Positions 57,113 to 64,000 of a stretch of DNA of 64,000 nucleotides are shown here, piece after piece. How positions within the stretch are numbered: position 1 is the first letter of the stretch; every line of letters begins with the position of its first letter. A model generated the notes under the pieces. That model worked only from the letters and a program-made list of their open reading frames with translations, ran no database searches and was not told the DNA's origin. The stretch spans positions 1,550,001-1,614,000 of the forward strand of contig CM073198.1 in the NCBI GenBank assembly GCA_037042915.1. Reading direction: 5' to 3'. The translations under genes and the position numbers were made by a program. The stretch is from Auricularia sp. M13. Its lineage: Eukaryota > Basidiomycota > Agaricomycetes > Auriculariales > Auriculariaceae.

Positions 57113-59651
57113 ATGAACAGTGAGTCCGACGCGACGCGTGAGGTCAGTGCAGTCGCTGACGCAGTCTTCTGACTTCAGACAACCTGCAGCCGCCCCAAGC
57201 CGCGCCCGTCTGGAACTACACGCCAGAGCGCGTCAAGACCGAGCTCGATGCTCTCCTCGCCTCACAGCGTGCGACGCTCGACGCAATCGCAGCCCTTCCC
57301 AAGTCCGAGCGGACGTTCGCCAGCGTCTTCGGCGCGCTGGCCATTCTCGAGGCCGACATCCTCAACAAAGGCGAGGTACTCTCCCTCTTCCGCGACGTGT
57401 CGGCGGACGGCGAGCTGCGCGCGGCCAGCCAGGCTGCGGCGGTCGCCATCGACGACTTCAAGATCGAGCGCGACATGCGGCTGGACTTGTTCGAGGTCAT
57501 GAAGGACACGCGCGCCAGCATCGTCGAGTCCGACTTCACACCGGAGGACCTGCGCTTCGCTGACAAGCTTCTCCTCGAGGGTAAACGTGCAGGGCTCGAC
57601 TTGCCCTCGGCTGCACGCGAAGAGCTTGAACAGGTCAGTTGCTCCAGCCTATGCAGCACCTTTGGACTGGATTAATCTATCGCTGCAGTTGAAGAAGGAG
57701 CTCTCTGCGCTCGGAACGCGATTTGAGACTAACTGCACGGAGGATAACACGACACTCGCCTTCACTCTCGAAGAGCTCGACGGCGTCCCCGAAGACGCGC
57801 TTGCGGGCTTGGCTAAACGCGACGATGGCCTGTATGAGGTTTCGTTCAAGGGCCCAGACTATTTCACCATCGTGAGTTTCTGTTGCACGCCTCACGTTGT
57901 GTTAGCTCTAACATCTTGCAGATGGCCAACGCCAAGAATCCCAACACCCGTCGCAAGGCTTGGGAAGGACACCAGGGCCGCGGTGCCATTAACGTACCCG
58001 TCTTCGACAAGATGCTCGCGCTGCGCCGCAAGATCGCCGCGCTCCTCGGCTACGCAAGCTGGGCGGACTACGTGACGGAGGCCAAGATGACGAAGACCGG
58101 GCAGGCCGTCGTCGACTTCCTCGCCGACCTCGAGAGCAAGATGCGGCCGATCGGTCTGAAGGACCGCGAGGAACTCCTGGCGATCAAGAAAGAAGAGCAC
58201 CCCGGCGCGGATGACGGCGACACGCTCTACAGCTGGGATTCCAGCTACTACGGCCGCCTTCACGCGATGCGCACTCTGCAGCTGGACGCGCAGGTCGTCA
58301 AGCAGTACTTCCCTGTCGAGGTCGTCGTCCCCAAGATCCTCGATATCTACCAGGAGATGCTCGGCGTGAAGTTTGTGCCGCTCAGCAACGACTTTGAGAA
58401 GGGCGACGTCTGGCATCCTGGTGAGCATCTCATAGGCCCTTTGCACCGCCATCTCACCGGGGTGTAGACGTGCGCCGCTATGCCATCTGGGAGTCCGACG
58501 CCACGACGGCAGACAAGTTCCTCGGCTACGTCTACCTCGATCTCTACCCGCGCGAGGGCAAGTTCGGCGGGTGTGCATGCTGGCCGCTTACGTCGACGTA
58601 TATCCTGCCCGACGGCAAGACGAGGATATACCCTGTCTCGGGCATCGTCGCCAACCTCGCAAAGCCTACGCCTGGCCAGCCCGCGCTGATGTCCCACTGG
58701 GACACTGTCCTGTTCTTCCATGAGTCCGCAATTTCTCGGCCGAACCGTCAACACCGTTACTCACCCTACGCAGGATGGGACACATTTTCCACGACATTCT
58801 CAGTCGCCCCAAGTACGCGCGGTTCCATGGGACAAAGTGAGTTCCTTAATTCCACGGGACAGCGATTGCGGAGACTCACGATCGCGGTACAGCGTGAACG
58901 GGGACTTCGGAGAAGCGCCGAGCCAGATGCTCGAGAACTGGTGCTACGTGCCCGCTGTGCTCGCGCGCATGACGGCGCACTACGAGACCGGTACGCCAAT
59001 GCCGGCGGACCTCATCGAGAAGCTCGTGAAGAAGTGCGTCCAAGCCATGGACGACCAGGCGCCTTCGATCTGACGCCTCGCCTTGCAGCCGCTACAGACT
59101 CATCGGGCTGTTCATGCTGCATCAGCTCTCGATGAGCAAGTACGACGTCACTGTGCACTCGGACACCGGTGAGTACCCGCGCGACAGCCAGTCCCGCGCT
59201 GCGCTGACCACGCACATGTAGAACCGCGCGACACGACTCTCCTCTGGCACACGGTCGGCGAAGCAACCAACCTCCTCAAGCGCAACGAGATCAGCAACCC
59301 GCTCCCGGGGCAGGGCACGTTTGCACACCTCGTGGGCTACACCGTGGGCTACTACGGCTACGCGTACTCGCAGGTGTTCTCCGCCGACATGTTCCGCACT
59401 GTCTTCGCCAAGGATCCGTTTAGCGCAGAGGCCGGAAGGAAGTACCGCAAGGAAGTGCTGGAGTGGGGTGCGAGGAGGGACGAGATGGAGACGCTCGAGG
59501 TTCGTCCCAGTCGTCGATAGAGCGCGCGGGTTCGTGCTGACGTGACTCGTGAAACGCACAGGCATTCTTAGGCCGTCCGCCCAACTCGGACGCGTTCTTC
59601 GAGCAGCTGCTCGGGGCCAGGATCACGAGCGAGGGAGGGAAGGCAGAGTAG
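57113..59651 (+). CDS. M3 family metallopeptidase, thimet oligopeptidase-like
   Basis: A cytosolic zinc endopeptidase of family M3 (thimet oligopeptidase, yeast saccharolysin Prd1), which cleaves short peptides released by the proteasome and others. A very short first exon (ATG AAC A) splices to NNLQPPQAAPVWNYTPERVK, typical of the family start. The helical N-terminal domain runs through DLFEVMKDTRASIVESDF and TRRKAWEGHQGRGAINVPVF. The zinc motif HEMGH is formed across an intron: CAT GA before the splice at about 58,721 and G ATG GGA CAC after it. The second zinc ligand region is FGEAPSQMLENWCY, and GYTVGYYGYAYSQVFSADMF follows in the C-terminal part. It ends ARITSEGGKAE. About eleven exons; length near 690 residues, usual for the family. 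No mitochondrial presequence seen. Confidence 0.92.
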
Positions 59652-59997
59652 GCGCGACGACGCGGGGGAAAGAGGACGAGTCGCACGTTGGGCTTCCTCC
59701 TCCTTTTATAGCTCCAGCTTGTCCAATCCGTTGGGGTATGACTCGTATTAGAGATGAATGTCCACCCAAATCCGTTGGGGTGCAACTTTTGTCGTTTTCG
59801 ACGATCCTCCTGCCACATTTGGAATAAATGAAGACTGTGACGTCAGCAACGTTCCCCAGGCCCCTGAGAGTTGGAAATCACGAGCTCCCTCTTTTGCGAA
59901 GAGACTCGGAGAGGTTCCTTCAACAGGATTGTTGGCAGAAGAACAACGCGATTTCAGAGTCCGCCTCGCCTTCTCTTTCAGGCGCTCATGTCACAAG
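59652..59997. other. Intergenic spacer
   Basis: About 345 bases between the M3 peptidase and the next small gene. It contains two near-repeats of TCCGTTGGGGT (59,728-59,780). No supported gene. Confidence 0.5.
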
Positions 59998-60498
59998 CTG
60001 GCTCCCAATCTGCTCAGGAAGCCGTGCCCAAGCCAGAGCCGCAGCTGCGCGCTCTGACGACGTTGAAATGGCCCTATGTTGAAGATGACGACAAGACGTT
60101 CGAGGATCCGTTGACTCGTAACGACCCGAAACAACTGCGTACGGCGCACTACGAGGGACTAGGTGCGCCCTGCAACCCCTTCATCTCGTTTCCGGATAAC
60201 TCACACATTTTTTTCAGCAACTTCCCCGCGGCTACGTGAATTACTTAACGCCACAGAGAGCCAGGCTCGTCTGCGAACGCTACTCGCGCGGTTAGACGCG
60301 CTGGGAGAGCGCGAACGAGCACAGGCGCTCGAGACGCTGCTTGTAGGTGAAGCTCCTGGGTTCGATGAAGTCGATGTGCGTGTTTTCCGGGCGTTTGCGA
60401 AGGAGGTTGAGGAGTGCAATGCGCGCGTGGACGCTGCTGCGCGTCGAGATCGGCTCGGGCTAGACTGGGACGAGGAAGGCGAGGCTACTTGGGCTTGA
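59998..60498 (+). CDS. Conserved-looking small protein, unknown function, about 148 aa
   Basis: Two exons joined over an intron of about 55 bases starting at 60,163: MSQAGSQSAQEAVPKPEPQL ... LRTAHYEGL splices to ATSPRLRELLNATESQARLR. The second half is a predicted helical, charged region (LARLDALGERERAQALETLL, VFRAFAKEVEECNARVDAAA) ending GEATWA. There is no signal peptide or membrane segment. The codon style matches host genes and the splice is clean, so I take it as a real gene, perhaps a small nuclear or adaptor protein. I do not recognise the family. Confidence 0.6.
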
Positions 60499-60657
60499 GT
60501 CAATGAGTGGGTTTGATAACAGTTTTTATTTCGCTGCAAGAAAGCCCGTGTATACCATTTTGATTCCAATACCAATTTCGTCGTTGACGTTGTCAGTGGC
60601 CGATTTCCTCCGGCAAGCTCCGACCCAGTCACGGTCTCGCCGTCCTACCCACACCAT

Positions 60658-61172
60658 GGTCAAGGTCGAAATCGTCGAGGAAGGCACGGGCAACTCGCCC
60701 TACAGCTCGGCCTCGTCCTCGCGCACAGGCTCGTCAGACTCGCTGTCCAGCGCCTCCGACGTCGACGAATTCGCGCCCGAGTCGCTCGTGGACCGGCTGG
60801 CGGCGCTGGTGGACATCGTGCCGCCGCAGACGCGGCACACGATCTCGACGCGCATTGGGCGCACCGCGGACGCTGTGAAGCGCACCAGCAAGGTGCTCGG
60901 AAACGTTGTCTGGGTGCTCACCACCAGCGCGCTGCTTGTCGTCCTCCCGCTGGCCCTCGCACTCGAAGATGAGGCCAAGATCGTGCAGCAGGAGCGCGAA
61001 ATGCACGAGCAGCAGCAGGGCGTCCAGCAGGCGCGTTTTTCTGCTTTGATTCTGCGTTCAGCTTTGCTTAACAGTAAATTTTTAGATGCTAGCGCCCAGC
61101 AGTCCGTATGGCCAGCCGCAGGGCGCTGCCTCAGGCAAGCCTGCCCAGGGCCTCGTACCGCCAGGCTTCTAG
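60658..61172 (+). CDS. tom22: TOM22, mitochondrial import receptor subunit
   Basis: The central receptor and organiser of the TOM complex in the mitochondrial outer membrane. The cytosolic N-terminus is acidic and Ser-rich (MVKVEIVEEGTGNSPYSS). The conserved core ESLVDRLAALVDIVPPQTR then RIGRTADAVKRTSKVLGNVV precedes one membrane segment (VWVLTTSALLVVLPLALAL). The intermembrane-space tail starts EDEAKIVQQEREMHEQQQG, and the last exon (MLAPSSPYGQPQGAASGKP, then LVPPGF) matches the family end. The last intron's acceptor TTTTTAG at 61,080-61,086 is clear, but the donor is not: either GT inside GGC|GTCCAG or a GC donor two codons later. Either keeps the frame. Length about 150 residues, normal for fungal Tom22. 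Confidence 0.9.
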
Positions 61173-61824
61173 ACGACTGTTGCTTTTGGACGGATTGCTT
61201 TCTAGACTTTCTTGCGCTGCCCGCTGTAATACCTCTCGGCACTCACGAAAATGTACATCCCTAGGCGCGAGTACCCAACCACCAACTCTATTGCCTCTAC
61301 CTTAATGATCTCGCTCATCTTCAAACGGCTAGGACACATGGACAATTAAGAGCACTGCAGCTGTCCATGGCGTCGGCACTTGAACATGTCAAAAAATTGC
61401 ACAACTTGCAGACACAGTCTCACGCCTGAGCAGCGCGACTAGTTGAATTCAGGACTTCCACTTGTAAATGGCATGCCGCATCTCAAACAATATAACGGTG
61501 TCGAGTCGGTTCAGGGTCTGCCAGCTCGAGATCTCACTGCACATCGCGGGGCGTGGGAATTAGCTGATTGCGTCCTAGTCGGGTTCAAACAGTGCCATTC
61601 CCACCGACGTGAGCCGCCAGACTTACGATTGAGCAGCAAGGACCGCCGTCGACGGTCTACGTCGCGTCTGAGGTCACCGACATCGCCTTGAGGTCTCCGG
61701 CAGCCGCCATTGGCAGACAGCTCCGGCCACCCACGCGCATCGACGGCGCCACCAACACAAATCCCTGCACTCCGGCGGGACGCCCAGCATCGAATCCAGT
61801 TCCATTGTGCACCCAGGTTCAGAG
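61173..61824. other. Intergenic spacer TOM22 - kelch gene
   Basis: Convergent 3' ends; about 650 bases with no supported gene. Short plus-strand frames at 61,443-61,913 are not spliced and resemble nothing. Confidence 0.5.
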
Positions 61825-64000
61825 CTAACGCCGGTTGCGATTCCCCTCCACGCCCGGACCCCCACCTCCTCCCGCGCGCCGCATCTCCTCCTCATCCAGC
61901 CCGGCCTCCTTGAGGATCTTCTCCACCTCCTCCAGGAGCGGCTTGTACTCCTTATAGCGTTCCTCCGCGAGCGCGAAACCGTCGCGGCGCAGCATCTTGC
62001 CGCGCTGGTCGCTCGCGCCGCTGCTCAGCGCGCGTTGCGCCCAATACAGGCGCGAGCGCGCGTAGAAGGCCGCGAGTGTTTCTCCCGCTTGCGGTGTGCT
62101 CAGCGCGTCTTCTGCAGTCTGCGATGGGTCGGGCGCGCGGGAGACGCCGAGGAAGGCGGTTGCGCGCGCGCGGAGGTCGTCTGCTGGCGGCTGCTGATGA
62201 TTAGAACGACAAAAACCATGCAGATGAAAGCGTACCTCCGGCTCTGGCGGCTTCTCGTCCTTCGCCTCAGGCTCTTCCACAGCTGTTGCAGTGGTCGCAG
62301 GACTACCAGCCCGGATAGGATACCCCTCGCCATCATCCTCCCCGTCCTCGTCATCCTCCGAGTCGCTGCCAGAGTCGCTGCCCGAGGACCCGTCGTCCTC
62401 GTCGCTCTCCTCGCCGACGCCGAAGACAACGTCGCACGGCTTCAGACACTGGAAGCGGTCGAGCTTGTCGAGCGCGAGCGCGTAGAAGTCGTCCAGCGTG
62501 TACTCGCGCGCGCCGCGCTCCAGGATGCCGCCGTATCTGCCATCGCATAACATGTCAAAAACAGAGCCTACGGCAAGGCAAGGATGACACGTACATATAC
62601 AGCGTGTTGCGTAGAACGGCAAGCATGGCGTTGTACCTTGCAATGGGTAGCGTGAGGTTCGGGTCGTCCGGGTCGACTTCCTCCTTGTCCTCTTCTGGCG
62701 CTGGGGTAGGTGCGGTTTCCCGCTTCTTTGGTTTGGAGGGCCGCTCGTCCGCATCCTCATCACCTTCCTCGCCTTCGTCGTCGTCTTCCGCGTTAGCTTC
62801 GTCTTCGACTTGTCTAGTGGGAGCGGCCTTCTTCTTGCGCCCCTGGCCCGCTTTGCGTTTTGGCCGGCGCAGAGTGAGCGAGATCCAGCGCCCGTTGCCC
62901 GCCGTGACGTATCCGTACCTTCAACCGCGTCAGCACACCGACCCGCCCAGAATTGAAGCCAAAAGAAAGACACGCACATGTCGTTATAAAAAACACTTTC
63001 AATCGTCTCCTCGTCCTCCTTCACATCCGTCACGCCGCCAAACAGCACGCCGGTGCCCTTGTTCGCCCACAGCGCCATGGTGCAGCCGCTGCGCGCGGGT
63101 GTGGGCGCGTACCCGATTTTCTTGCGTTTGGACCATTTGATGAGTTTGGGCTCCGTGTCCATCCTGCATCGCGTGAAAATGAGCAGCAGGAATTGGACCG
63201 GATGCAGGAGAGCGTACTTGAGAAACCACGTATCGTCTAGCGCGACACCCTGCACGCGCTTGCCCTTGACGTATTCCTTGCAATATCCGCCTGCACAATG
63301 CCGGGCGCAACATGCTATGAGTATTCTTACACGCAAAGCCTATGCTGGGCAAAACAGACGCACCGTGCAGTATGATGCCTTCCGGCGTTGCAAAGAACGA
63401 GAAGCCGCTTCTTGGTCTACAGCGGGTAAGTACAGCGGGGCGTGGTGTGCAAACGCAACTCACGATGGAGCGCGGTCGTTCGGGCCCAGCTCGAGGAGCT
63501 GCCACTTGTACTCTTGGGTATCAAAGAGCCAGGTATCGTTCAGATAGTGCGCTGTGTGCGGATCGCAGTTGTCAGTTCCCGAGCGAAGGGAATTCGGCAA
63601 GCTGTAACACTCACTCCGAATGCCAGGATCGTAGAATCCACCAAAGAGCACAATAAAGTGCTTCCACATGGCCATTCTTCGAAAGAATAATGCCCATAAG
63701 CATCACATACCAAAGCCTGAAGCCTCGCCAGGCTTACCGATGGCCACTGCGAGCGCTGGGCCTGACCTTCGTCTCTATGCGCTCCCACATGTGCGATGCG
63801 ACGTCAAACTGCCAAAAGTCGCGGTAATGGTGGAAGTTGTTCTGGAAGAGCGAGCTGAACTCTCCGCCGAAGAGGAACAGCTGCCCGCGCGGCGAGGCCA
63901 CGACAGCATGTGCGCTGCGTGGTCCGGGGCAGGTGGGCGAGGTAAACAGCCGCCATTCGTCCTATGAGGCAGGTCAATACGACGGATTGTGAAAGAAAGT
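61825..64000 (-). CDS. KLHDC4-like kelch-repeat protein (Kel3 type), 5' end beyond the window
   Basis: The C-terminal two-thirds or more of a protein with kelch beta-propeller repeats. Visible repeats include FFLFGGEF-type sequence near 63,870, HFIVLFGGFYDP with YLNDTWLFDTQEYKWQLLEL near 63,650-63,480, and GVLFGGVTDVKEDEETIESV near 63,040. A Lys/Asp/Glu-rich linker and an acidic run (EESDEDDGSSGSDSGSDSED) follow. The end (LAAFYARSRLYWAQRALSSG ... YKEYKPLLEEVEKILKEAGL) matches the DUF4110-type C-terminal region found in KLHDC4 homologues. It ends in a Gly-rich tail. Several short introns. Function in the family is poorly known. The reading frame continues past 64,000, so the start is not seen. 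Confidence 0.85.

Noticed and set aside
1-64000. CRISPR arrays, bacterial operons, rRNA or tRNA genes
   Set aside because: None seen. Spliced genes and eukaryotic families exclude a prokaryotic origin, and I found no convincing cloverleaf by eye.

Overview
The window looks like nuclear DNA of a filamentous basidiomycete, probably an Agaricomycete. Genes are packed closely on both strands. They are broken by many introns of about 45-60 bases with GT..AG ends, and the encoded proteins (RAD50, RPN13, an MLP1/TPR nucleoporin, TOM22, a large universal-stress protein, a KLHDC4-like kelch protein) have a fungal character. Host genes are GC-rich. One 19-kb block in the middle is visibly richer in A+T.

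Left flank (1-14,609): three plus-strand housekeeping genes, RAD50 (DNA double-strand-break repair), RPN13/ADRM1 (proteasome ubiquitin receptor, with a 12-base microexon) and an MLP1/TPR nuclear-basket protein. Right flank (52,241-64,000): a minus-strand USP-domain protein, a plus-strand M3 thimet-type oligopeptidase, a small unknown gene, TOM22, and a minus-strand kelch protein that runs off the right edge.

Between them a single host gene, a monocarboxylate-type MFS transporter (14,610-52,240), has been stretched from about 2.3 kb to 37.6 kb by nested mobile elements whose borders can be read to the base. A Mutator-like element (15,881-19,333; 9-bp target duplication; apparently intact three-exon SWIM transposase) sits in an exon. 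A chromodomain Ty3/gypsy LTR element (20,217-52,148; target duplication TCCTG; LTRs identical by eye) sits in the last intron. Inside its gag region is a hAT-like element (21,271-22,437; 8-bp duplication), which itself holds a smaller hAT-like MITE (21,618-22,109; 8-bp duplication). The gypsy 3' LTR is split exactly between A and T by a 19.2-kb Helitron (32,738-51,901).

The Helitron is the most interesting object. Besides an intact five-exon Rep/PIF1-helicase (about 1,375 aa) it carries an array of at least seven complete, divergent, intron-containing paralogous genes plus one or two short ones. All lie on the helicase strand. Most share a phase-2 intron just before a conserved cysteine and two or three repeated beta-rich units that look OB-fold-like (inference). 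I do not recognise this family. Two more uncharacterised genes (179 aa, two exons; about 98 aa) and a 225-codon plus-strand ORF complete the cargo. Since the Helitron lies inside an LTR identical to its partner, it arrived very recently and is a good candidate for a live multi-gene transposon.
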